A stretch of DNA of 64,000 nt from Sphaerulina vaccinii (taxonomy: Eukaryota; Ascomycota; Dothideomycetes; Mycosphaerellales; Mycosphaerellaceae), in contig JAKUDP010000001.1 in the NCBI GenBank assembly GCA_022570795.1, positions 1,178,001 to 1,242,000 on the forward strand, in the 5' to 3' direction. Both the position numbers and the translations under genes were made by a program. Shown in pieces: positions 9,049 to 18,663 of this stretch (positions within the stretch are counted from its first letter, which is position 1; the number at the start of each line of letters is the position of its first letter). The notes beneath the pieces are model-generated. The model made no database searches and was not told where the DNA came from. It saw only the letters and a list, made by a program, of their open reading frames with translations.

Positions 9049-11313
9049 CTATAACAGAGCAGTAAGCACACTCTCGCGCTTCGTGAGCATCTCTTCCCAC
9101 TCCGCGTTAGCATCACTCAGTGCGGTGATAGCTCCTCCAGCACCGACATGCCAGTCATCACCTTCGTCGTCCCACTTGAAAGCAGTACGTATCACGACCG
9201 AGAAGTCACCACCTCCACCGACATCAAAGTAACCCAGCACTCCACTGTATAGCCCCCGCGCTTTGCCGCCTTCGATCTCACTGAGGAGCTCACACGATCT
9301 CTTCTTGGGAGCGCCAGTCATGGAACCTGGAGGCAGCGACGCAAGTAGAGCAGCAGATCCAGAGCCGCCCTCTATGGTGCCCTCAATGACTGATACAAGC
9401 TGGAAGACAGTCTCGTACTCCTCTACCGACATCAGCTTGGGCGTTTCGACCTTGCCAATGCCCTTGACACCAGCCAAGTCATGACGGATCAGGTCCACTA
9501 TCATCAGGTTCTCGGCACGTTCCTTGGGCGAAGCTAACAGCTCTTCAGCTTTGGCTCGTGTTATGCCAGGAGCCTTCTTGACAGTGCCCTTGATTGGTCT
9601 GAATTGGCATTTGCCTCCGCGTGACCAGGAGAGGAAGCGCTCGGGACTACTTCCTACAATCGACAGTCCAGGATAAGTGTTCGACTGCAGGCGCAAGAAG
9701 GCGCTGAAGGGAGCTGGGTTACGACTTCGCAATCGCTTGTACAAGTCCCATGGCTCAGCAGATGCATGCAGAGTTGACTGGTCTGTCAGACAAAGCTCGT
9801 ACGATTCGCCGGCTCGTAGATGGGCTTGACAGTCCAGCACCTTCTGGCAGTATGCATGTTTCTCCGGCCCAGCCACGAGCTTTGCACAAATGCTCTGCTC
9901 CACTGGAGATGTGGGAGGTGTGCTGAGACAGCGCTCCAAACTGCTTCGCGTAGTGCCAAGCCACTCCTCGTCCTGCTGAAGTATGGACTGCACGTACGCA
10001 ACATGCTCGACGTGGTCCAACACAATACTGCGCTCCACAAAGACGAACCAAAGGTCTGGGTGCTCGGCCACTGCACCTACCGGACGCACATCTATGGTCT
10101 GCAGACCAGCTTCGTATGATATGAAGCCGATCAGACCGCCCCAGAAAGGAGATATTGGAGGTCCACCTACAGCTTTGTTCGCTCTCACGCTGTCGTCCAG
10201 GTGTGCGAATGCCTCTGCAATGGTTGCTGATGTGTCTGACACCATAGTGCCATTCTTGATAACTTCGATACAGCCGCGAACAGTCGAGTAACGAAACTGC
10301 TTCGATAAAGACGTAGGCAATCCGATGATACTGAAACGTCCAGTCTCCGGATTCACTGGCTTGCCAACACGCGTGCCAGATTCAAGCAGAAGAGGCTCTT
10401 CATACACGATATCGCGGCGTAACATGTCCATGATGGCAGCCACATCGAGGGTAGAGGTCGTGTTCACCTGTGACCATTGAACCTTGCGCGAAGCAGTCTG
10501 CTCAGATGTCGACTCAGTCTTATCGGAAGTCAAACACGACGGATCATTCTTCTGCTCGTGTGGCTGCAACAGAGGATGACGAGTGCGCCATTGACATGCC
10601 TCATTCCACCAGTTACGCACCAACTTCTGGCCTTCTCGATTCGTGCAGATTGACTCTGGATGATACTGAACGCCCCAGTACGGTTTATGCTCATGTCGCA
10701 CGCCCATCAAAGTGGGGCCGTTTGGCACACTCATCGAGGTCCAGGAGAGCGGCACAAGCTCTGCACATTCCTCGGACTTGTCCCATAAGTCAGAAGATCC
10801 CCAGTCATCAGTCACGTTGCCGTCTTTCAGAACAGCATGCAGAGAGTGATACTGCGTGGCCACGATCTTTCCAGTTCCAGAATAGATGTCTCGGTTGCAG
10901 TGGTCAATCATGGTCATGATCCCATGTCTAGGCTCCTTCAGTCTCTCGACTTTGGCACCAAATGCCAGACAGAGGCTCTGAAATCCAAGGCATATTCCAA
11001 GGACTGGCAGTAAATGTTGCTCGGGTAAGTTCCATAACTTTCCTATCAAGCCCACATCTTGGGCATTCGCAGGATGACCAGGTCCAGGACCTGCTACTAC
11101 CGCATGAAAGCCATCGAGATATTTGAAGAACGCTTCGTCGTTGAGGACAAAGCGAGCGTCGTCGATCTTGATGCACTCTACAGTCACGGGAAGTTCAGCT
11201 AGCAGCAGAGCGACTATCGAGTTCGAGAACGAGTCGTATGCATCAATGAACAGAATCCGAGATGGCTGCATGTATTTTGCCAGTGGTTTGTGTCCAGGAA
11301 TGATATCGGCCAA
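9049..11313 (-). CDS. Aminodeoxychorismate (PABA) synthase, bifunctional
   Basis: This enzyme makes 4-amino-4-deoxychorismate from chorismate and glutamine for folate synthesis. It is a single exon, 754 aa, with the fungal PabA-PabB fusion layout. The glutamine amidotransferase domain (about 17-235) has the nucleophile Cys108 in GICLGFQ and the His218/Glu220 pair in QYHPES. The chorismate-binding domain (about 330-754) has GSSPERFLSW, PIKGTVKK, NLMIVDLIRHDL and PPGSMTGAPK. All key residues are present. Met15 is a possible alternative start. The fusion order and PIKGT motif favour PABA synthase over anthranilate synthase. Confidence 0.95.
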   Translation of the reverse strand: MADIIPGHKPLAKYMQPSRILFIDAYDSFSNSIVALLLAELPVTVECIKIDDARFVLNDEAFFKYLDGFHAVVAGPGPGHPANAQDVGLIGKLWNLPEQHLLPVLGICLGFQSLCLAFGAKVERLKEPRHGIMTMIDHCNRDIYSGTGKIVATQYHSLHAVLKDGNVTDDWGSSDLWDKSEECAELVPLSWTSMSVPNGPTLMGVRHEHKPYWGVQYHPESICTNREGQKLVRNWWNEACQWRTRHPLLQPHEQKNDPSCLTSDKTESTSEQTASRKVQWSQVNTTSTLDVAAIMDMLRRDIVYEEPLLLESGTRVGKPVNPETGRFSIIGLPTSLSKQFRYSTVRGCIEVIKNGTMVSDTSATIAEAFAHLDDSVRANKAVGGPPISPFWGGLIGFISYEAGLQTIDVRPVGAVAEHPDLWFVFVERSIVLDHVEHVAYVQSILQQDEEWLGTTRSSLERCLSTPPTSPVEQSICAKLVAGPEKHAYCQKVLDCQAHLRAGESYELCLTDQSTLHASAEPWDLYKRLRSRNPAPFSAFLRLQSNTYPGLSIVGSSPERFLSWSRGGKCQFRPIKGTVKKAPGITRAKAEELLASPKERAENLMIVDLIRHDLAGVKGIGKVETPKLMSVEEYETVFQLVSVIEGTIEGGSGSAALLASLPPGSMTGAPKKRSCELLSEIEGGKARGLYSGVLGYFDVGGGGDFSVVIRTAFKWDDEGDDWHVGAGGAITALSDANAEWEEMLTKRESVLTALL

Positions 11314-12085
11314 ACTCGGAGATGACTCTTCTTGTCGTGATGAAGGCGGTCAAGGAGCAGTGAAGATGCCGAAGTGAATGCAGTGCCGCCCAAGACGCCG
11401 TCTACTCTCCCAGTGCATACCAGACAGGCCCGCCAGTGCTGGTGTCGAAGGAATGTCGCGATATGATGTCGTTTTGGCTGAAGAAAATCTTTCGGGCGAT
11501 GACTTCAAATTGTTCCACGCCACGCCCAGACCCTCATCTCTCGCTCTCCTTTGGGACTGCGCCGGCATGGTCCCGTTGGTCAACCTTATTCAACCTCACA
11601 CCCTTTTGCTCGCGCCATACCATCTGCTGTCCATCACACACCGCGTGTTTTTCTTGTCACGCATCAACCAGAACATGCGCAAAGAGACGAGCTCAGGAGT
11701 GGCCATGTCCCAATCGTAATCTCCGGTCGCACAGTCAGCGCACGATCTGCATAGGCGTAGCCTATTCTTACTCTAGACTATCGCGGATCCTGGTGAGATC
11801 GGACGTCAAAGCTGTCATGTGCAGGCCTCACGCACCACACCACCAATAAAGTAAACTTGTATCGTCACATGGTTATGAGGTCGGCTTACGGGGATTGATA
11901 AGGAAGTAGCTATGCTGGGCGTGCGTAGGTTAGACAGGTAGGTACGTCGCGTGGTTGCTATCTTCGGGTGATATCCTTCGCTTTCTCTTCTTCTCTCCTA
12001 CACTCACATCGCGAAGTCTGAATTCGGAAAAACAAGACCCGACAACTCCAAGCAAGCAAGCCAGAACCTCCAAAACAACACCACC
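11314..12085. other. Divergent promoter region
   Basis: The head-to-head space between PABA synthase and the small protein at 12086 holds C/A-rich tracts near both starts. The open frames here are unconvincing. Confidence 0.5.
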
Positions 12086-12504
12086 ATGGCAGACGTCAAG
12101 CCCGCAGAGCCAGTAGCTCCAGCCGCAGGTTCCGTAAACCCTTTTCCCAAAGTGACTTTCAATACAGTGGGCTGACGAGCGCTGCACAGTTGAAGCAGAG
12201 GCTCCAGTAGTAGCTACCACAGAGGCTCCTGAAGCTCCTGCGGCGGCCACCACAACCGAAGGTAAGAAAGAACAATTCTCGCCACTCTTCCGCAGCCACT
12301 CTAACACGATTCCTTTTCCAGCCGCAGCACCAGAACCAGTTGCAGCTCCTGCAGCCGAGCCTGTCGCACCAGCAGCGGAGGACCCAGCGCCCGCCGAAGT
12401 CAAGACCTCTACTGCCGAGAAGAGGAAGAGCAGATCCGCGGATATGCTCAAGAAGCTTCAGTTCTGGAAGAAGGACAAGAAGGAGGCTACTACTGTGGCA
12501 TAGA
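12086..12504 (+). CDS. Small Ala/Pro/Glu-rich protein with Lys-rich tail
   Basis: Three exons: 12086-12128, 12190-12261, 12323-12504. Introns are 61 bp each; the second has donor GTAAGA, and the first has an unusual GTTCCG donor forced by frame. The 98-aa product is almost entirely Ala, Pro, Glu, Val and Thr up to residue 70, then a basic tail with SADMLKKLQFWKKDKKE. The start context is strong (CACCATGG). I do not recognise a family with known function. Similar small acidic/PA-rich proteins with a short basic C-terminal helix are common in ascomycetes. No signal peptide or membrane segment. Confidence 0.75.
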
Positions 12505-12894
12505 CGAAGATGACATGGTATGGAAGAGGAGACTGAGATGTTTCGGCATGACTTTATGTGGGCCTTTTGGCGCTGCGCTATGATACCCAACCCTTTCGTG
12601 TTGATTACTGAATACCTAATGAGAATGGAGTTTGCAACTCAGTGCTGCGTCTCTCTTTTGTCGTTCTCAAGACACTTTCACAGGATGGCTTGCCTCCGTG
12701 CTGTCCGCGAGACAGTTGTAAGCTTACGCTTGGCGGGTCTGGTTTTGCGAGGAATGCGAGGAGTGTCAATTTGACGACAGAACCTGGGTCTTTCAGTACT
12801 GCCGCAAATGGCGATCTTACTTTTGCTTGTGAGAGTTCACACTCGAAGTGCAGACAGAGCTTGGCTTCAGCTGCATCACTGATCAAGACTACTT
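12505..12894. other. Intergenic, no gene seen
   Basis: This lies between the small PA-rich gene and the P450 relic. It has short frames only. Confidence 0.5.
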
Positions 12895-14442
12895 TCACTT
12901 GTCCGGCACTTCTCCCACATACGGACTTCCTCTCATTTTGACCCTCACCATGATCGGCGTCTTGAGGTATCCATCGCATGACTAGCAACAACCATATCAT
13001 CCTCCTTGTTCAGGAACTCAAAGTCATAGCATCTCAACAACGTCGTAATCATCTTCAAGATATTCGCAGTTGCCAGATTCTGTCCCACACAGCTCCTCTT
13101 CCCGACTGAGAAAGGAATCACGTACTTCTCTAATCCTTTTGCCCTCTTCTCATCGTACCATCTGTCCGGATCAAAGATATCGTGATCTTCACCCCAAACA
13201 TCAGGATTATGATGCAAAGCACAAGTATTCGCACTCACTTGCGTTCCACCAGGTACGAAATGTCCGGCAATAGTAGCTCCAGAGGAAGGAACTATCCTAG
13301 GCATGTTGAATGTTGCAACTGAGTCTTTTCGAAAGTTCTCAAGCATACAAGTGTTAACGAAGTCGAGCCTGTCTTCCAATCCAGTGATCTTGTAACAAGC
13401 TTGATCGGGTGCCAGCGGTGGCAAAGCCCGATCGATCTCCTCTACACATCTTCTCAAAGCCTCCTCATGTCGGCTCAGATTCGCGAAGAGTAGATGAAGA
13501 GTGTTGCCAGTTGTGTGTGTTCCTCCTACAATGAGTGTGATACCCTCTGTCATGTTCTCCGGGAAAGTCAACTTCTCTCCACTGCCCTCTTCGGTCACTG
13601 CGATTATCTTTCCTAGGATATCGGGTGTCTTGTCTTCTTCTTTGAGCCTTCTAGTGATGTTTTCACTTGCCAATCTTCCGATGATTTGCCTGCTTCTAAT
13701 GACTTCTAGGGCTTCCGCAGAAGGTGGTAGATGGGCTTTCAGCCATTCGAACACTGGTGCAAGCCAGGGTATTGAGCCCGCAACGCAACTTGCCCATAAG
13801 ACTTCCTGAATGCGAGGGATCCTCTTTGGATCCTCCGCGTGTTTGGTTACCGAATGGCTCAGAGAATGCAAGATAGCCTAGGATATCCACTATTGTATAT
13901 GTGATATACTTCCTTAGATCGAAGACTTCCTGGGTTTTAGAGAAGCGGTCCAGTTGTGTGCGGAGGATAGCGTAGCGGGAGTCATTGATGTGTTCGTACT
14001 CTCGAATGGAGGCCATGGAGAAGTTTGCGCCAAACATGCGTTTCCGTTTCGCGTGCTTCGCTTCGTTGCGTTCGGAGAAGAGGCCAGGATTCTTCTGATC
14101 AAATCCGGTGTAGGAATGGCCTTTGCGCCAACCACGCTTGTAGGTGCCATCGATGGCTTGTGGTTGATTGAATGATAGATCATTGGGTCCGATACGGACA
14201 ACATCTCCGTACTGTTCGTGTAGTCTGATCATCTCCTCGGGAACACAGTCCTTCCATGTTTACCAAAGCTTGTGAAAGTTCGTTAGTGAGCAAATAAGAG
14301 GGCCAGGATAGCTAGACAGCGGGTGTAGACAGCGGTAGTACACTGTGTATGAGACAGTGCATAGACCAAGTAGGGAGATCAGAAAGGCAGGCGGACTCTG
14401 AATGAGCCATTCGAGAGTGTTTTGTAAAGGTGCTGTAGACAT
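12895..14442 (-). pseudogene. Cytochrome P450 pseudogene
   Basis: It aligns end to end with a fungal microsomal P450: an N-terminal membrane segment (FLISLLGLCTVSYTVYY), YGDVVRIGPNDLSF, I-helix GGTHTTGN, ExxR in ENFRKDS, PDRW, heme loop FSVGKRSCVG with its Cys, and C-terminal KTPIMVRVKMR. Three lesions break the frame. A TAA at 14260-14262 sits where an aromatic residue is expected (FHKLW-stop-TWKDC). A frameshift near 13,820-13,850 follows FSEPFG. A second frameshift at about 12,971 lies between VVASHAM and GYLKTPIMV. No intron can remove the first two, because the flanks are continuous in alignment. The family within the P450s is not determined. Confidence 0.85.
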
Positions 14443-15197
14443 TCTGAGCCACTGGCACTCTCTATCGAAGGCAGACAGAACAACATCGCATGTATGCTTA
14501 TACCACCAGTCTTGCGATTCATCAGTCAGCGATTCTAGCTATGTCAGCGTTATGCCCTAACCCTTTTGACCATGAACGACACAAGGATGAAAGCTTCTCC
14601 TTCCGCTTACTTCTTGGTAGCTTGGATGACAGCATATTGCACGACTCACGACGTGGTGCAAAGTGCAGGGCGCACAACTAGAAGTGCGGTGGCTGAGCTC
14701 CGGATTCTTGCATGTGGTGCAAGTGCTGTGTACCAAGGACTCCCAGGCTCACTTCACTGTGCGACGCGCCAAGCCTAGTAAGACCAAGGCTCTAAGGAAT
14801 TGGTCGTTGCCGGTGCACGCTGTCCTCGCTCCGGGCTGCGTGGAGGGCAGTAGTTGCGAGAGACATTGAGGACGAAGCTAGTCTTCAGATGCAGCCTCTC
14901 CATTTCTAGTGTCGACTCTAATAGCACTATAAGGCTACTTATAGTAGCATAGACAGCGCAAGATCGCGCAGAGAGCGGCGATGATCACTTCAAGTGACCC
15001 TTGGACTCTCCCAAGCTGTCAGCCACGCGCTATGAGCGTGAGACAGCTGGTCTGGGCGTGGAAAAGGCCTGTGCTATGCGTGTCGCATAGCTCGACTACC
15101 TTATATGCGGGCCTCCTGGAAGGAAGCATACGGGTGGCCAAAGCGCGTGTCTATTGCATGGTCTGTTTCAAAAGGTTCCAAGACAGTCAAGAACGAC
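14443..15197. other. Intergenic, no gene seen
   Basis: This is the 5' flank of the P450 relic and 3' flank of MED6. No protein-like frame or repeat recognised. Confidence 0.5.
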
Positions 15198-16361
15198 TCA
15201 GCCAGCTTTCGGAGTGGGTGCTGTACTAGCACTTGGAGTTGTCGGGTTTGGCCCGGCACTGCTCATGCCTTTCTTCCTGTCTTTCTTGCGCTTACCACCT
15301 GTCGCGCTGTTCTTGCGTTTCTCGTCATTCTTGATCTTGGTCTCTGTCGAAAAGGCCGCGGGAGCTTTTTCAACCTTCGGTACCACGATCTTTCTGGGAG
15401 AGTCTGCACGACTATTCGAGCTTGATTCCTTCTCAGCACGAGCTTTCGCGGCGGCAGCTTCTTCCTCTGCTCTTCGCTTCTTAACTGCAGCTTCAGTCAT
15501 TGCGAACTTGAAATTGCCAGGCTCGCCCCTGAGTGGATTCTCGTCAGTGTAGTCATCGGCATAGTTGATCGACATTGCAAGAGATGTTGCTAGAAGACGG
15601 GTCTGGTCGTAGTCTGAGGCTGATTTCGAGGTTGCGATCGTCGACTCCGGCAGTACAGATCCCGATCGCAGTGATTGAGAGTCTGTTCCTGGTGCAACGC
15701 TACCTTCTCGGGATCCTAAAGGTGATCCAGCCAACGAGCCTGTCGTGGTGCGCTTTGATGTTTGACTCTGAGGTAGGTAGCTGTAGCCTGAAGATGGAAT
15801 GTATCGTGGTAGTATCGATGTCGTGTCGACGAGCTTGTTCAGTGTGCTTGCAGCAGATAGCAGCCGGTTCTCGATGACATCAAAGACATTGGGCGACTGA
15901 TATACGTTCTGCCCAACGATGAAATAGGTGCCCAGAATGGTGAGCTCCCATTTATCTTCGAGGATGACACTGGGAGGTCTCACGCGCGGTCCTGCTGGGG
16001 CTCTTGCGCGATCCTGCTTGCGAATGACATAGACGCCAGTGGTGACGCCTTGCGCTGCCAGCTCCTTGTCCGCCACAGGTTGGGGCTCCTGGACAATCAT
16101 GAACTCCAGACCTGGTCTCTGCCTGAGATTCTCCTCCAGCGCTTTTCGATTGTTGCACATGTTATGTACGTTCCAGTCGTTTTTACCCTGCTCGAATAAC
16201 AGTCCATTCTTGCTGCTCCACTCGAAGAAGGGAGACTCGGTCATGTAGCGATGAATCATATTCTCGTCCATTGCCTTGCCGCCCATCTCGTTCACCCACC
16301 AGTCCACTATGCCTGGATGGGCATGGACGATCTCGTCCTTTGCTGGAGCAGGAGCGCCCAT
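15198..16361 (-). CDS. MED6: Mediator complex subunit 6
   Basis: This is a head-module subunit of Mediator, nuclear, linking activators to RNA polymerase II. Single exon, 387 aa. The Med6 domain occupies about 10-180, with MTESPFFEWSSKNGLLFEQG, a helix with LRQRPGLEFMIVQEPQ, and the strand pair around WELTILGTYFIVGQNVYQSP followed by VFDVIENRLLSA. The C-terminal half is Ser/Thr/Ala/Lys-rich and disordered, with basic GGKRKKDRKKG near the end, as in other fungal MED6 proteins. Confidence 0.9.
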   Translation of the reverse strand: MGAPAPAKDEIVHAHPGIVDWWVNEMGGKAMDENMIHRYMTESPFFEWSSKNGLLFEQGKNDWNVHNMCNNRKALEENLRQRPGLEFMIVQEPQPVADKELAAQGVTTGVYVIRKQDRARAPAGPRVRPPSVILEDKWELTILGTYFIVGQNVYQSPNVFDVIENRLLSAASTLNKLVDTTSILPRYIPSSGYSYLPQSQTSKRTTTGSLAGSPLGSREGSVAPGTDSQSLRSGSVLPESTIATSKSASDYDQTRLLATSLAMSINYADDYTDENPLRGEPGNFKFAMTEAAVKKRRAEEEAAAAKARAEKESSSNSRADSPRKIVVPKVEKAPAAFSTETKIKNDEKRKNSATGGKRKKDRKKGMSSAGPNPTTPSASTAPTPKAG

Positions 16362-16875
16362 TGTGATTGATAGAGGTCGGGGTATGTCGTTGGTAGAAGG
16401 TGTGCTGGGTAAAGGTATGTCGTGGTCGTGGTCTTTCTTCAGTCGCGTGAGCTGTGCACGGCCAGCTGTTCAGAGCCTTCCTCTATCATCGATGTCGCCA
16501 CTTCCATGTGCATGCGACTTCCCCTTTGCAATCACACTCCTGCCTCCTCTCGCGCGTCCCAGTCGCCTCAAGTAAACAGACGATGTTGATGTTCACTTGA
16601 ATAATGGGCTCGGTTGAAGATCAACAGCCCTGTCACAGGCTGAGTCCTAGCTTTCTGCTCGTCAAACTCAATCCCCAGTGCCGACAGCAAGCTATCCTTG
16701 CATCACAGTTGTCTGTGCTCAATCTCTTTGATTCGCTCTCACGGAGTCAATATCGGTCGCGGAGAGTCCCAACAGTGCAACACTCCCTCTTACAGTGACG
16801 GAGCTGCTGCTGTTGACTGCTCTCGCGTGGCTGCACCTCCGAAGTCCGGACGGCAAGAAAGAGGAGAGAAAATCA
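16362..16875. other. Divergent promoter region
   Basis: This is the space between head-to-head MED6 and the SDR gene. No separate gene. The frame upstream of 16876 stays open to 16795 but looks like leader sequence. Confidence 0.5.
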
Positions 16876-18066
16876 ATGTCGGCGCAAAACGAATCAAAGC
16901 TCCCGCGGACTCCCAAGTTTCCTACGCACAATGCACCACGCGTTTGGTTCCTGACCTGCGCCAACAGTCCCATTGGCATCTCCCTATGCAGACATCTACT
17001 TGCTCATGGTGACTATGTCACTGCAGGTGTGCAGCCAACCGAATTCGAGAAGGAAGAGGAGAGGAGCCGTGACTTCAAGGACTTCTTGGAGGAGCTGAGT
17101 GCTCCTTCTGCGAGTGCTGCTGCCGCTGCTGCTAAGGATGGAGAAGACGACGACGATGATGACAGTGAAACGGAGAGGCCTGGGAGAAGAGAGCGAGGTA
17201 GAGAAAGGGCAGAGAGGGAACTGCGGGATCGGGAGCTATGGAAGAGCAGGCTGCGCGTAGTGGCGCTGGACGTCAAGATCATGGGTCAGTGCCAGTCTGC
17301 GGTCGCTGAAGCTGTTCGATGCTTTGGACGAGTCGATATATTATTCTGCTGCCACTCCGAGATCGTAGTGGGTACAGTAGAGGAACTGTCGCAGAGCTCG
17401 AGGACATTGAGTCTGGTCAAGGATCAATTCGAGACAAACTTCTTCGGTCCTGTCAACATCATCAAGGCTACGCTTCCTATATTCCGGCAGAAGAAGAATG
17501 GCCATATCATACTGATGACTGCCGTTACTGGCCATCTAGGGACACCCGGTCTCAGCATGTACTGCGCAAGCCAATGGGCCATCGAGGGCTATTGTGACAG
17601 TCTAGCATATGAGATTGCTCCTTTCAACATCAAGATGACCATCGTACAGCCGAACATGGAAGTCAATGTCCTTACACATCGTATCACTTCTGCGCCGCCA
17701 ATGGCATGCTACACCGACGAGAACAATCCAGCTCCCTTATCACGAAACATCCTATCGTCTCTCCTCGACAAGATCGAAGGCTCCGCAGAACCGACTACGG
17801 GAGATCAGCTCTACTCAAGTGATGTCAAGAGTCTGTATGCCCCATTAAGCAAAGGCATGAAGGAGCGATTGGTCGCGGAGACTGTGCACGCAGTGGCAGC
17901 TATTGGCGGCCACGACAATCCTCCAGCTCGGCATATTGTAGGAGTCGAAGGTGTCACAGCGGTCAAGGAGAAGCTCAAGACTGTCAGCGAAGAGCTGGAA
18001 GACTTCAGCGAATGCAGTGGCGCTGCTGATATCGAGAAGACTGGGGAAATCCAGACTCCAGGCTGA
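16876..18066 (+). CDS. Atypical short-chain dehydrogenase/reductase
   Basis: The product is 396 aa from the Met at 16876; an upstream in-frame Met at 16795 would add 27 residues. It has a classical SDR layout: beta1 RVWFLTCANSPIG (about 22-34), RVDILFCCHSE in place of the NNAG strand, QFETNFFGPVNIIKATLP, then GHIILMTAVTG and YCASQWAIEGYCDSLAYE. The active-site Tyr229 is present, but the Lys four residues on is Gln233, and the glycine motif is degenerate. An insertion at about 75-120 carries poly-Ala, poly-Asp and an Arg/Glu-rich helix. It may be catalytically impaired or have a non-redox role. Substrate unknown. Confidence 0.8.
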   Translation: MSAQNESKLPRTPKFPTHNAPRVWFLTCANSPIGISLCRHLLAHGDYVTAGVQPTEFEKEEERSRDFKDFLEELSAPSASAAAAAAKDGEDDDDDDSETERPGRRERGRERAERELRDRELWKSRLRVVALDVKIMGQCQSAVAEAVRCFGRVDILFCCHSEIVVGTVEELSQSSRTLSLVKDQFETNFFGPVNIIKATLPIFRQKKNGHIILMTAVTGHLGTPGLSMYCASQWAIEGYCDSLAYEIAPFNIKMTIVQPNMEVNVLTHRITSAPPMACYTDENNPAPLSRNILSSLLDKIEGSAEPTTGDQLYSSDVKSLYAPLSKGMKERLVAETVHAVAAIGGHDNPPARHIVGVEGVTAVKEKLKTVSEELEDFSECSGAADIEKTGEIQTPG

Positions 18067-18663
18067 AACAGAGACACGCCGAATGATGACAGGCGTTCTA
18101 TTATGGCTCAGTGGTGTGATCGGCATTTTCCAGCTATAAACTGCGAGCATATTCCTGGTATTCTCGGGTCCGAATGCCTGAAAAGTATGCTGGGTATGCA
18201 CAATCCCGATAGCCATGGCCACTGTGATCTGGATCATGCACGAATGCTGACAGCCTGATGGTACTGCATCGTCAACATCTTGTCAGACAGAACCGGCCAC
18301 GCGATCGCTTCATTAAATCGCATTTTGAAGCTTCCTTCAAATGCCGGCGCACAGCAAATGCACAGTGTCGTAACTCAAATTCGCCGCGTGGAGAAGCCCC
18401 ACAAACCGACCCACTAGCGTAGGAAACACGGCTCTAGCTGTGGAGGACTCAAGAGCACCGCCTGTTTCGACAAGCCTTGCCACTACAGAACATTCACCGT
18501 GACCCGAGACACGATCGCCGACCGACACCACTACCGCCCGATAACACCCCCGAGTACGCCATACCACGAGAATTATCGCAGAAATGGTAGAGAAGAGCGT
18601 CGCTTGAGAAGGACCGAATACGGCTCTGTGCAGCTGAAGGCGCGAATCTGTGGTCCGGGAATC
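18067..18663. other. Promoter region of the Zn2Cys6 gene
   Basis: The frame of the downstream regulator is open from 18499, so translation could start there instead of 18664. No other gene seen. Confidence 0.5.
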
